A stretch of DNA of 64,000 nt from Deltaproteobacteria bacterium (lineage in GTDB: Bacteria > Myxococcota > Myxococcia > Myxococcales > 40CM-4-68-19), in the NCBI GenBank assembly GCA_005879315.1, contig VBLC01000065.1, positions 44,055 to 108,054 on the forward strand. Reading direction: 5' to 3'. Below, piece after piece: positions 1 through 10,732 of the stretch. Below the pieces are notes generated by a model that searched no databases, was not told the DNA's origin, and was given only the letters and a program-made list of their open reading frames with translations. The translations under genes were made by a program, and so were the position numbers. How positions within the stretch are numbered: the first letter of the stretch is position 1; every line of letters begins with the position of its first letter.

Positions 1-1
1 G

Positions 2-2440
<2,439 letters not shown>

Positions 2441-2497
2441 AAGTCGACTTTGGCGTCGCGCTCTCCGCCTCCCTACCTTCAACGAGGGAGGTCTCCA

Positions 2498-2869
2498 ATG
2501 AGCGGCATCCTCATGGCTGGACTCTTGCTCTGCGCGGCAGCGGGCGGCGGGCCGGCGCCCAACCGAGACAAAGTGCAGTGCAAGGACGGCACCTGGCATG
2601 ACAAAGGAAAGAAGGCCTGCCTTCGCCACGGCGGCCTCGGTCCCGCGCCGAGCTCCGACCCCGCGCGCACGTCGCTCCCGCCGACCCACCGGCCGCACGA
2701 CAAGCAGGCGGGCAAGAGCCCTTACTCGGCCTTCGGCGGCAGGCGCACGGCCCCGCGCAAGGAATCGAACGTGCGCGCCACCGCCATCTGCCGCGATGGG
2801 ACCTTCTGGCGGAGCGAGCTCGATGCGACCGCCTGCAACGGCCACGGCGGGGTGAAGGAGCCCCTCTAG
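2498..2869 (+). CDS. Small secreted protein with two DUF3761-like Cys/His motifs
   Basis: A 123-residue predicted exported protein. The ATG at 2498 is preceded by GAGGGAGG (2484-2491), which decides the start over upstream in-frame alternatives. Residues 1-16 form a short hydrophobic signal-like segment. The rest carries two copies of one motif: CKDGT at 28-32 with a following C41 and HGG at 44-46, and CRDGT at 98-102 with C113 and HGG at 116-118. This CxDGT...C..HGG pattern resembles DUF3761, normally seen once per protein; the linker between copies is rich in Pro, Arg and Ser. Function is unknown. The stop codon overlaps that of the convergent argF at a TCTAGA site. Confidence 0.72.
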   Translation: MSGILMAGLLLCAAAGGGPAPNRDKVQCKDGTWHDKGKKACLRHGGLGPAPSSDPARTSLPPTHRPHDKQAGKSPYSAFGGRRTAPRKESNVRATAICRDGTFWRSELDATACNGHGGVKEPL

Positions 2870-3726
2870 AGAATCAGCTTTTCCAGCAGCGCCTTCTGCA
2901 CGTGCAGGCGGTTCTCGGCCTCGTCCAGCACGGCCGACTGAGGGCCGTCGAGCACGCCGGCGGAGATCTCTTCGCCGCGATGCGCGGGCAGGCAGTGCAG
3001 CACGATGACATGCCGGGCCGCGCGCGCGAGCAGCTTCTCGTCGAGGCAATAGCCGGTGAAGGCTTTGCGGCGCGCGGCTGCTTCCTTCTCCTGGCCCATG
3101 CTGATCCAGACGTCGGTGACGACGACGTCCGCGCCTTGCACCGCCTCGGAAGGGGCGACGACGCGCGCACCTTCTGGCCGGTATCCTTCCGGCGCGGCCA
3201 GCCGCAGGGTGAATCCGAAGATGGGCGCGGCCTCGAGAAAGGAGAGCGCCATGTTCGAGGCGCCGTCGCCGACGAACGCGATGGTCTTGCCTTCGATCGA
3301 GCCGAGCTTCTCTTGCACTGTGAAGAGATCGGCCAGCACCTGGACGGGATGGCCGCCGTCGGAGAGGCCGTTGATCACCGGCACGGTCGCGGCGCGCGCC
3401 AGAGACTGCAATCGGTCGTCGCCATGAGTGCGGAACATGATGGCGTCGACGTAGCGCGAGGCGACGCGGGCCGTGTCCTCCAGCGTCTCGCCGCGAGGGA
3501 CCTGACTCTCCGCCATCGGCAGCGCGATGGCATGTCCGCCGAGTTGGCCGATGGCCGCTTCGAAGGAGATGCGCGTCCGCGTCGAGGCTTTCTCGAAGAG
3601 GAGCAGCAGCGAGCGTCCTTCGAGGGTGCGCTGACGCCGGTCGGCCTTGAGCTCGCGCGCGCGGCGGAAGAGCGCCCGATATTCCTCGGCGCTGAAGTCG
3701 CCCAGGCGGAGGAAGTCGCGCTTCAC
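2866..3726 (-). CDS. argF: Ornithine carbamoyltransferase
   Basis: Transfers carbamoyl phosphate to ornithine to give citrulline. The GTG start at 3726 lies in a GTGA overlap with the argH stop, giving 286 residues, slightly short for the family (about 300-310). Key motifs are the carbamoyl-phosphate loop STRTR (48-52) within FEKASTRTR, the ornithine-side signature DVWISMGQE (205-213) and HCLP (244-247). The usual HPCQ motif reads HPVQ (126-129), a mild variation. It is the last gene of the operon, and its stop overlaps that of the convergent small secreted-protein gene. The DxWxSMGxE signature favours ornithine over aspartate carbamoyltransferase. An acetylornithine carbamoyltransferase is less likely because the operon encodes ArgJ. 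Confidence 0.94.
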   Translation of the reverse strand: MKRDFLRLGDFSAEEYRALFRRARELKADRRQRTLEGRSLLLLFEKASTRTRISFEAAIGQLGGHAIALPMAESQVPRGETLEDTARVASRYVDAIMFRTHGDDRLQSLARAATVPVINGLSDGGHPVQVLADLFTVQEKLGSIEGKTIAFVGDGASNMALSFLEAAPIFGFTLRLAAPEGYRPEGARVVAPSEAVQGADVVVTDVWISMGQEKEAAARRKAFTGYCLDEKLLARAARHVIVLHCLPAHRGEEISAGVLDGPQSAVLDEAENRLHVQKALLEKLIL

Positions 3727-5138
3727 AAGCTCGCCTCCGAAAGCTCGGCGAAGAGCGCGTGGAGCCGCGGCACCGCGGCGGCCGCCTCGCCCGCGCGCTG
3801 CGACTCTTTTTCGAGAAAGGAAATCTGCTCGTCGACGCGCCCCGCACCGCCGGCGCTGCGCTTGCGGGCGACGGAGGCGCGCGGATCGGCAGCGCGCAGG
3901 ACGTCCTCGTCGAAGCGCGGGTCCACTTGCCTCGCCATCTCGAGCGTGAGCGGCGAGCGCGCATCCTGGCAGCGCCGAACCAGCTGTCCGGTGAGCTTGT
4001 AAGCCGTGCGGAAGGGAACACCTTTCATCGCCAAGGCTTCGGCCACGTCGGTGGCCTGCGTGTAATCGGAGAGCAGGGCCTGCAGGCCGCGCTGGGCGTC
4101 GAACCGCAAGCGCGCCAGGCCGAGCTGAAGCATCTCCAGGACCGAGCGCAAGAGCGGCCCTGTCTCGAGCAGCGGCTGGCGATCCTCCTGCAGGTCGCGG
4201 TTGTATCCGCCCGGTAGTCCCTTGAGCGTGACGAAGAGCGCGGTGAGATTGCCTACCGCGCGGCCGGACTTGCCCCGGATCAGCTCGAAGACGTCGGGGT
4301 TCTTCTTCTGCGGCATCATCGAAGAGCCGGTCGCAATCTCGTCGTCGAGCCGCAGGTAGCCGAATTCCGCGGTGGAGAAGTCGATGACGTCGGCGGCGAC
4401 GCGGCTGGCGTGGAGCAGCGCGCGCGCCGCGGCGTAAACGAAATCGAGGGCGAAATCGCGGTCGCCGACGGTGTCGAGGCCGTTCACCGAGACGCGCGAG
4501 AAGCGGAGCAGCCGGCGGGTCATCTCGCGGTCGATGGGAAAGGAGGTGCCGGCGATCGCCCCCACTCCGAGAGGCGACACGTCGCATTGCTGCAGGACGG
4601 AGCGGAGCGCCTCCGCGTCGCGGGCGAACATCGCGCCGTAACCGCAGAGAAAGTACGCCGCGCTCACCGGCTGCGCCCGCTGCCGGTGGGTGAAGGAGGG
4701 CAGGAGCGTGTCCTTCTCGGCCCCGGCCCGCTCGGCCAAGGAGCGCAAGAGCTTCGCCACCTGCTCGAGCGCGAGCGCGCACTGCTCGCGGACGTGCAGG
4801 CGCAGATCGAGCGCTATCTGATCATTGCGGGAGCGCGCCGTGTGGAGCATGCCGGCGGTCTCGTCCAGCTTGCGCGAGAGCGCTGCCTCGACGGCCATGT
4901 GCACGTCTTCCTCGACCGGCAGATCCTGCTCGCGGATCTTGACGAGCTCGGCGCGGATCTTCTCGGCCGCCTCGCGCGGCACGATGCCGCTGCGCGCGAG
5001 CATGATCAGGTGCGCTAGCGACCCGACCAGGTCCTCGCGCAAGAGCTGCTTGTCGAGCGCGAGCGAGCTGGAGAAGGCCAGCACCTCGGGCAGAAGCTGG
5101 GCCCCGCCGGATGCCGCGCCGGCGCCGACGATGGTCAT
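3723..5138 (-). CDS. argH: Argininosuccinate lyase
   Basis: Cleaves argininosuccinate to arginine and fumarate, the last step of the pathway. The 471-residue product has normal family length. It shows SRNDQ (103-107), a THRQRAQPVS segment around residues 150-159 (usually THLQxAQP; the Leu-to-Arg change is unusual but in a loop) and the superfamily signature GSSMMPQKKNPD starting at 271. The N-terminus is slightly atypical, beginning with about 15 Gly/Ala-rich residues before the conserved region. ATGA overlap with the argG stop upstream and GTGA overlap with the argF start downstream show translational coupling. Confidence 0.95.
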   Translation of the reverse strand: MTIVGAGAASGGAQLLPEVLAFSSSLALDKQLLREDLVGSLAHLIMLARSGIVPREAAEKIRAELVKIREQDLPVEEDVHMAVEAALSRKLDETAGMLHTARSRNDQIALDLRLHVREQCALALEQVAKLLRSLAERAGAEKDTLLPSFTHRQRAQPVSAAYFLCGYGAMFARDAEALRSVLQQCDVSPLGVGAIAGTSFPIDREMTRRLLRFSRVSVNGLDTVGDRDFALDFVYAAARALLHASRVAADVIDFSTAEFGYLRLDDEIATGSSMMPQKKNPDVFELIRGKSGRAVGNLTALFVTLKGLPGGYNRDLQEDRQPLLETGPLLRSVLEMLQLGLARLRFDAQRGLQALLSDYTQATDVAEALAMKGVPFRTAYKLTGQLVRRCQDARSPLTLEMARQVDPRFDEDVLRAADPRASVARKRSAGGAGRVDEQISFLEKESQRAGEAAAAVPRLHALFAELSEASL

Positions 5139-6337
5139 TGCACCCCGCCGTGCTGCCGGCTGAACTCCTGGAGCTGCAGCCCGAGCAGCTTGATGAACCC
5201 TTCCGCGGCGCGATGGTCGAAACGATCCTCGACGCCGTAAGTGCTCAGCGCATGGTTGTACAGGGGATGCTGCGCGCTGCGGCCCACCACGCGCATCGAG
5301 CCCCGGTAGAGCTTGAGGACCGTCTCGCCGCTCACGCTCTGCGAGAGCGAGTCATTGAAGGACTGGATGGCGAGGCGCAGCGGGGAGTACCAGAAGCCGT
5401 CATAGGCGAGCTCGGCGAAGCGCTGATCGAGGAGCGCCTTGAGCCGCAGCGCATCGCCGGTGACGGTGAATCGCTCGATCTCCTTGCGCGCGCAGATGAG
5501 CGCCACCGCGGCCGGGCACTCGTAGGTCTCGCGGCTCTTGATGCCGACCACCCGGTCCTCGATGAGATCGATGCGCCCCACGCCGTTCTCGCCGGCGATG
5601 GCGCCCGTCTTGATGATCACGTTTGCCGGCGAGAGCCGCTCGCCGTTGAGGGAGACCGGCAATCCTTTCTCGAATCCGATCTTGAGATACGCGGGCGCGG
5701 CCGGCGCGTCCTCGATGCTCTTCGTCCAGGCGAATGCCGCCTCGGGCGGCTCCTGCATCGGGTCTTCCAGCACGCCGCCCTCGATGCTGCGGCCCCAGAG
5801 GTTCTCGTCAATGGAGAAGGGGGACTTCTTCGTCGTCGGCACCTCGATGCCGTGCTTGGCCGCGTATTCCATCGCCGCGTCGCGGGTGATGTTCCGCTCG
5901 CGCTGCGGAGCGAGGATCTTCAGATCGGGCGCCATCCCTTTCACGGCCAGATCGAAGCGGACCTGATCGTTCCCCTTTCCCGTCGCGCCGTGAGCAACTG
6001 CCGCTGCGCCGTGCTTGCGCGCCGATGCGACGAGGTGCCTGGCGATGAGCGGGCGGGAGAGAGCCGCGCTCAGGGGATAGACGCCTTGGTAGAGCGCATT
6101 CGCCTGCAGCGCCGGAAAGCAGAAGTCACGGGCGAACTCCTCCTTGGCATCGACGATCTCGCAGGCCACCGCGCCCGCCTGCCTGGCCTTGGCGCGGAGC
6201 TTCTCGTGATCCTTCGCCTCGCCCACGTCGGCGTGGCAAGCGATGACGTCGTATCCGTACTCGTCGCTGAGGATGCGCACCAGCACGCTGGTGTCGAGCC
6301 CGCCGGAATACGCCAGTACGACCTTGTCCCTGCTCAT
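5135..6337 (-). CDS. argG: Argininosuccinate synthase
   Basis: Joins citrulline and aspartate with ATP hydrolysis to AMP. The ATG at 6337 gives a 400-residue protein, the usual family length, beginning with the PP-loop ATP-pyrophosphatase motif AYSGGLDTS (residues 9-17). Further family features are GATGKGNDQVRF and the SIDENLWGRSIEGG segment. The open frame extends upstream, but the start shown is fixed by homology and by the ATGA overlap with the argR stop. It sits between argR and argH. Confidence 0.96.
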   Translation of the reverse strand: MSRDKVVLAYSGGLDTSVLVRILSDEYGYDVIACHADVGEAKDHEKLRAKARQAGAVACEIVDAKEEFARDFCFPALQANALYQGVYPLSAALSRPLIARHLVASARKHGAAAVAHGATGKGNDQVRFDLAVKGMAPDLKILAPQRERNITRDAAMEYAAKHGIEVPTTKKSPFSIDENLWGRSIEGGVLEDPMQEPPEAAFAWTKSIEDAPAAPAYLKIGFEKGLPVSLNGERLSPANVIIKTGAIAGENGVGRIDLIEDRVVGIKSRETYECPAAVALICARKEIERFTVTGDALRLKALLDQRFAELAYDGFWYSPLRLAIQSFNDSLSQSVSGETVLKLYRGSMRVVGRSAQHPLYNHALSTYGVEDRFDHRAAEGFIKLLGLQLQEFSRQHGGVQ

Positions 6338-6810
6338 GCGATCTCCCTTGCGAAGAGGTTTTTGATCTGCTGCGCGAGCCGCCGCGTGGGCACGCCGCGC
6401 GCCGGGGCGGCGAAGATGGTGTCGTCGCCGGCGAGAGTGCCCAGGCATCCGGGCAGCCGCGCGTTGTCGACGGCGAGCGCCACCGCGGAAGCCATGCCGG
6501 GCCGCGTGCGCAACACGACCAGCGCCGAATTCTCGCGCAAGGAGAGAATGGTCTCGCCCAGCTCGGTCAGCTGCGGATTGGCCCGCGCCGACACCGCTTC
6601 GATCTCGTAGAGCGCGCCCTCGGGCCGCGAGACGCGCAGCACGCCCAGCTCGGCCAGGTCGCGCGAGAGGGTCGCTTGCGTCGCGGAGATGCCCGCGCCC
6701 AGGAGCCGCTCGGCGAGCTCCTGCTGCGTGGAGACGCGGTGGGCGCGGAGGATGCGCCGGATCTGCTCGTGCCGCTCCGCCTTGGTGGCTTTGTGCCGCA
6801 GCATCCTCAT
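6334..6810 (-). CDS. argR: Arginine repressor
   Basis: A 158-residue ArgR/AhrC-family regulator. Residues about 8-75 form the winged helix-turn-helix domain (QEELAERL-type helix here STQQELAERLLGAG, then ATLSRDLAELG). The C-terminal domain (about 85-155) is the arginine-binding oligomerisation domain, with the GTLAGDDTIFAAP segment typical of the family. A second in-frame Met lies at residue 3. It is placed in the middle of the operon it probably controls, between argJB and argG, with ATGA overlaps on both sides, so repressor synthesis should track operon transcription. Candidate operators are the GCAT-N4-ATGC dyads near argC. Confidence 0.93.
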   Translation of the reverse strand: MRMLRHKATKAERHEQIRRILRAHRVSTQQELAERLLGAGISATQATLSRDLAELGVLRVSRPEGALYEIEAVSARANPQLTELGETILSLRENSALVVLRTRPGMASAVALAVDNARLPGCLGTLAGDDTIFAAPARGVPTRRLAQQIKNLFAREIA

Positions 6811-8888
6811 GCGGAGATCCAGGAGCCGACGCCCTTGTCGGTGAACAACTCGCCGATGATCGAGTGCGGTACCCGCCCATCGATCAGGTGGACGCTGGGC
6901 ACGCCGCTCGCCAGCACTTTGAGGACGCTCCTGGTCTTGGCGATCATGCCCCCGGAGATGGTGCCGTCTTTGATCAGCTCTTCCAGATCCTTGGGATGGA
7001 GCTGGCCGATCAGCTCGCCGCCTTTCATGATGCCGGGCACGTCCGAGAGGTAGATGAGCTTGTTCGCCGAGATGGCGATGGCGACCTCGGCGGCCACCGT
7101 GTCGGCATTGATGTTGTAGCTCTGGCCGTCCTCGCCGAGCCCGACCGGTGAGATCACCGGCACGTAGCCCTGCTGCAGGAGCATCTCGAGGAAGTCCTTG
7201 TTGACGCGCGTGACCTCGCCCACCTGCCCCAGGTCGCGGCCTTCGGTGATCAGCTTGCGCGCGCGCAAGAGGCCGCCGTCCTTGCCGGAGAGACCGACCG
7301 CGTGCGAGCCTTCCTGGTTGAGCAGCGTGACGAGCTCGGTGTTGATCGAGCCGGTCAGCACCATCTCCACCACCTTCAGGTCGGCGGCGTTGGTCACCCG
7401 CTGGCCGTCGATGAACTCGGCCTTGCTGCCCAGCTTCTCCAGCGTGCGGGTGATCTCGGGACCGCCGCCGTGGACCACGATGGGCCGCAGCCCGACCGCG
7501 CGGAGCAGGGCGATGTCGTCGCAGAAGGACTTCTTCAAGGACTCCTTCACCATCGCCGCGCCGCCGTACTTGATGACGCAGCGGGTGCCGCTGAATTTCT
7601 TGATGTAGCCGAGCGCGTCGACGAGGAGCTGCACCTTGAAGGTGGGGCTGTAGTTCGACAGGCGATCGTCCTTGCCGACGCCGCCGTCAGGCCGCGGCAC
7701 GATGAGCGAGGTGTAGTCGGCGTTGATCTTGACGTAGTCGTAGGAGAGGTCGCATCCCCAGGCGAGACCGGCGCCTTTGCCGCGCCGCAGGTCGACGCGG
7801 ACCTTGATCTCCGGCTCGCGCATGCGCGCCTTGAGCACGCCGGCGTCGTAGGCGAGCGGGGCGCGGTCGTAGACGGCGACCTCCTGCACCCAGACGGCGG
7901 CCTCGGCGGGATCGATGCCGTAGCCGGCCGTTCCCGCGCGGGCTCCGATGGACGCGAGCACGCGGCCCCAGTTCGGATCGGCTCCGAAGATGGCCGCCTT
8001 CACCAGGCTGGACCCGGCGGTGGCCTTGGCGAGATCGAGCGCGGTCTCGTCGTCCGGCGCTCCCGCCACCTTGACCTCGAGCAGCTTGGTGGCGCCTTCG
8101 CCGTCGGCGGCGATCTCGCGCGCCATCTGCTTGCAGATCTCTTCCAGCGCCTGGCTGAAGGCATCCAGCGCCGGCCCTGGGTCGGCGATGGGCGCATTTG
8201 CCGCCCGTCCATTCGCCAGGGCGAAGACGACGTCGTTGGTGCTCATGTCTCCGTCGACGGTGAGCGCGTTGAAGCTCTTGCGCATCGCCTTCTGCAGCGC
8301 TCCCGCCAGCGGCTGCGGGCGGATGGCGCAGTCGGTGGCGACGACGGCGATCATCGTCGCGAGCGACGGCGCGATCATCCCCGAGCCCTTGCCGATGCAG
8401 GTCAGCGTCACCTCGCGGCCGTCGATGACCACGGTCCGCGCCGCCATCTTGATGCGCGTGTCGGTGGTCATGATCGCCTCCGCGGCCGAGACCGCGTCAG
8501 GCCGGAGCGAAGCCACCAGCGCCGGCGCCGCCGCGACGATCTTGTGCGCCGGCAGCCGATGCCCGATGACACCCGTCGAGGCGCTCAGCACCGCCGCCGC
8601 CGGAATGTCCAGCTCGCGCGCCACGGCCTCGCAGACAGTGCGCACGTCCTCGATCCCCTCGGGTCCGGTGAGCGCATTGGCGTTGCCGCTGTTGATCACC
8701 ACCGCTCGCACGCCCTCGGCGGGAAGCCGCTTCTCGGCGTCGATGACCGGCGCGGCCTTCGCCAGGTTCTGCGTGAAGCAGGCGGCCGCCGAGCAAGGCG
8801 CCTCGCTGTAGACCAACGCCAGGTCCTTGCGGTTGGGTTTGATGCCTGCCTGCACGCCGGCGAAGAGGAATCCCGCGGGTATCTTCAC
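6807..8888 (-). CDS. argJB: Fused ornithine acetyltransferase / acetylglutamate kinase (ArgJ-ArgB)
   Basis: One uninterrupted 693-residue frame contains two arginine enzymes normally encoded separately. Residues 1-392 are a complete ArgJ, which transfers acetyl from acetylornithine to glutamate: the self-cleavage site is seen as KGSGMIAPSLATM with Thr178 as the expected nucleophile, and the typical C-terminus is CDLSYDYVKINADY. After a linker of about 20 residues, residues 415-693 are a complete ArgB kinase with KYGGAAM near 440 and HGGGPEI for acetylglutamate binding. The GTG start at 8888 is set by a GTGA overlap with the argC stop. An in-frame GTG exists in the linker (LI-V-PRPD) but has no ribosome-binding site before it. 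ArgJ makes acetylglutamate and ArgB phosphorylates it, so the fusion joins consecutive steps. ArgJ should still self-cleave between Ala177 and Thr178, giving a small alpha chain and a beta chain that carries ArgB. Confidence 0.9.
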   Translation of the reverse strand: MKIPAGFLFAGVQAGIKPNRKDLALVYSEAPCSAAACFTQNLAKAAPVIDAEKRLPAEGVRAVVINSGNANALTGPEGIEDVRTVCEAVARELDIPAAAVLSASTGVIGHRLPAHKIVAAAPALVASLRPDAVSAAEAIMTTDTRIKMAARTVVIDGREVTLTCIGKGSGMIAPSLATMIAVVATDCAIRPQPLAGALQKAMRKSFNALTVDGDMSTNDVVFALANGRAANAPIADPGPALDAFSQALEEICKQMAREIAADGEGATKLLEVKVAGAPDDETALDLAKATAGSSLVKAAIFGADPNWGRVLASIGARAGTAGYGIDPAEAAVWVQEVAVYDRAPLAYDAGVLKARMREPEIKVRVDLRRGKGAGLAWGCDLSYDYVKINADYTSLIVPRPDGGVGKDDRLSNYSPTFKVQLLVDALGYIKKFSGTRCVIKYGGAAMVKESLKKSFCDDIALLRAVGLRPIVVHGGGPEITRTLEKLGSKAEFIDGQRVTNAADLKVVEMVLTGSINTELVTLLNQEGSHAVGLSGKDGGLLRARKLITEGRDLGQVGEVTRVNKDFLEMLLQQGYVPVISPVGLGEDGQSYNINADTVAAEVAIAISANKLIYLSDVPGIMKGGELIGQLHPKDLEELIKDGTISGGMIAKTRSVLKVLASGVPSVHLIDGRVPHSIIGELFTDKGVGSWISA

Positions 8889-9898
8889 GGATGCAGCCCC
8901 CTGAGGTTGTCGAGCCCGGCCGTCTCGGGCCAGCCCATGGCGAGGTTGAGGTTCTGCACCGCCTGGCCCGCGGCGCCCTTGACGAGGTTGTCGAGGGCGG
9001 CGATGGCCACCACCGTCTCGCCGTCGGTCGCCGCGGCGAGCTGGCATTTGTTGGTGCCGACGACGCCCTTGAGCGAAACCTGGTCCGGCGAGTCGAGCAC
9101 CTCGAGGAAAGGGCTCGATGCATATTTATGCAGGTAGACGGCCTGGGGATCCGCGCCGCGCGCCAGCCTCGCGTAGCAAGTCGCGAGAATTCCCCGCTTG
9201 GCCGGCAGGAGGTGCGCCGTGAAGGTCAAGGGGCGGCCCAAGGTCTGCGCGATCTCCGGCTGGTGCTGGTGGCGGAGGACGCGATAGGCGCGAAAGTCCT
9301 CGTCGACCTCGGCGAAGGACATCTCTTCGGTCGCTTTGCGGCCGGCGCCGGTGACGCCGGAGGCGGCGTCGACGATGAAAGGCCCTTGCACCGCGCCCGC
9401 TTCGATCAGCGGCGCAAGAGCGAGCGCGGCCGCGGTCGGATAGCAGCCGGGGTTCGCGATCAGGCGCGCGCCGGCCGGCGTCCGGGACAGCTCGGGCAGA
9501 CCATAGAAGGCCTTCGAGAGGAGATCTGCTTGCGGATGATCGAAGCCGTAGTGCTTCGGATAGAGCGAAGCGTCGCGCAGCCGGAACGCGCCGGAGAGAT
9601 CGATCACTTTCACACCCAGCGAGTAGAGGATCGGCGCGACCTGCAGCGAAGCTTCCGCAGGCGTCGCAAGAAACACGGCCGCGCACTCGCGCGCGAGCGG
9701 GATCGCCTGATCCTGCGGCGCGTACTTCAACTTGCCTGCCGCGCCGGGCAGCCCCGCCCGACGCGCCGCCGTCTCGCCTGCCCAGCTGTTGCTGGCCAGG
9801 AGTCTCAGCTCGACGAAGGGATGGACCGCCAGGATCCGGCTGGCCTCGAGCCCGGAGTATCCCGACGCCCCGATGATCCCGACCGGAACGGTCTGCAT
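8885..9898 (-). CDS. argC: N-acetyl-gamma-glutamyl-phosphate reductase
   Basis: Reduces acetylglutamyl phosphate, the ArgB product, to the semialdehyde with NADPH. The 337-residue protein begins with the dinucleotide-binding motif GASGYSG (10-16) and has the catalytic cysteine in NPGCYPT (Cys152). It is the first gene of the arginine operon. No Shine-Dalgarno sequence lies before the ATG, while a dyad and possible -10 lie only a few bases upstream, so a leaderless or nearly leaderless mRNA is possible. Codons around positions 9119-9132 are unusually AT-rich because they form a palindromic element. Confidence 0.95.
   Translation of the reverse strand: MQTVPVGIIGASGYSGLEASRILAVHPFVELRLLASNSWAGETAARRAGLPGAAGKLKYAPQDQAIPLARECAAVFLATPAEASLQVAPILYSLGVKVIDLSGAFRLRDASLYPKHYGFDHPQADLLSKAFYGLPELSRTPAGARLIANPGCYPTAAALALAPLIEAGAVQGPFIVDAASGVTGAGRKATEEMSFAEVDEDFRAYRVLRHQHQPEIAQTLGRPLTFTAHLLPAKRGILATCYARLARGADPQAVYLHKYASSPFLEVLDSPDQVSLKGVVGTNKCQLAAATDGETVVAIAALDNLVKGAAGQAVQNLNLAMGWPETAGLDNLRGLHP
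9119..9132. promoter_or_regulatory. Candidate intragenic ArgR operator inside argC
   Basis: TGCATATTTATGCA is a near-perfect dyad (TGCAT, four A/T bases, ATGCA). It falls in the argC coding region and forces A/T-ending codons for His-Lys-Tyr-Ala, unlike the surrounding G/C-ending codons. The same GCAT-N4-ATGC layout occurs just upstream of argC. Bacillus argC is known to have a second AhrC operator inside the coding region. Binding by this ArgR is inference. Confidence 0.5.
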
Positions 9899-9935
9899 GG
9901 AGCCGCATAATTATGCATCCGACGCATGGATGCAA
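9899..9935 (-). promoter_or_regulatory. argC operon promoter/operator region
   Basis: A perfect 12-base palindrome GCATAATTATGC (9905-9916) lies 6 bases upstream of the argC ATG, and a shorter GCAT-GG-ATGC dyad lies at 9924-9933. On the minus strand TTGCAT followed 16 bases later by TAATTA gives a weak sigma-70-like -35/-10 that overlaps the dyads, placing transcription start within a few bases of the ATG. This is a classical position for ArgR repression. The rest of the gap up to greA (to 10182) holds only the separate dyad at 10095-10117. Confidence 0.5.
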
Positions 9936-10080
9936 GCGAAAGCTGCGCCCCGTTTGCTTTGCTGCGCGCCCCCGACGAAGAGCGTCTGGTCTGGGTGATA
10001 TCTCGAAGTCGCACGACAGCCAATCCAGCGGCGGGCCACTCGCTCTGGATGACGCGTCGCAGCAGCAGAGGCGCTTTTGA

Positions 10081-10117
10081 TTGACGGGGGCGATCAGCCG
10101 AGGCAATGTCTCGGCTG
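10081..10117 (+). promoter_or_regulatory. greA upstream region with TTGACG and an 8-bp inverted repeat
   Basis: TTGACG (10081-10086) could serve as a -35 element. The perfect inverted repeat CAGCCGAG (10095-10102) / CTCGGCTG (10110-10117), with a 7-base loop, lies 66 bases before the greA ATG. It would either cover the -10 position, as an operator, or form a hairpin in the greA leader. No T-tract follows, so it is not an intrinsic terminator. Confidence 0.35.
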
Positions 10118-10182
10118 TCCAGCGGCCGGCTCCCAGGGGGGCGCGGCCGCGTTTTGTTTCACTTTGCGAAAGCAGCAATTCA

Positions 10183-10689
10183 ATGGCAGGTCAGAACATT
10201 CCCATGACGAAAGCGGGCGCCGACGCCATCAAGCGCGAGATCAAGCGCCTCAAGTCGGTGGAACGCCCGCGCATCGTCCAGGAGATCGCCGCCGCCCGCG
10301 ACCATGGCGACCTGAGCGAGAACGCCGAGTATCACGCCGCCAAGGAGAAGCAGTCGCATCTCGAAGGCCGCATCGCCATGCTCGAAGATCGCCTGGCGCG
10401 CGCCGAGATCATCGACGTCACCAAGCTCTCCGGCGAGCGGGTCGTCTTCGGCGCGACCGTCAAGCTCGAGGACAGCGACAGCGGCACGCAGACCCAGTAC
10501 ACCATCGTCGGCGAGCACGAGGCCGATCTGAAGAAGGCCCGCATCAGCATCACCAGCCCCATCGCCCGCGGCCTGGTCGGTCGCGAGGTGGGCGACAGCG
10601 TGAAGATCCGCACGCCGGGCGGCGAGCGCGAGTACGAGATCCTCGAAGTGCTCTTCGCCGACTACCCGGTCGAGGAAGAGAGCGCATAA
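10183..10689 (+). CDS. greA: Transcript cleavage factor GreA
   Basis: Rescues backtracked RNA polymerase by stimulating cleavage of the nascent RNA 3' end. The ATG at 10183 gives 168 residues beginning [14 protein letters not shown], matching the normal GreA N-terminus. An upstream in-frame start would add 34 unrelated residues. The coiled-coil tip carries the expected acidic pair in [15 protein letters not shown] (about residues 42-56), and the C-terminal FKBP-like domain has [14 protein letters not shown]. The start has only a weak ribosome-binding site. A 43-base gap separates it from recG, which may be cotranscribed. Confidence 0.95.
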   Translation: MAGQNIPMTKAGADAIKREIKRLKSVERPRIVQEIAAARDHGDLSENAEYHAAKEKQSHLEGRIAMLEDRLARAEIIDVTKLSGERVVFGATVKLEDSDSGTQTQYTIVGEHEADLKKARISITSPIARGLVGREVGDSVKIRTPGGEREYEILEVLFADYPVEEESA

Positions 10690-10732
10690 CCTGGAGGAGC
10701 CGGCTGGCGGGCGTCGCCAGCTGCGCAGGCCG

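Noticed and set aside
7640..7730. Separate argB gene starting at the linker GTG
   Set aside because: The reading frame has no stop between argJ and argB and no ribosome-binding site precedes the GTG; other junctions in the operon all use 4-base overlaps.
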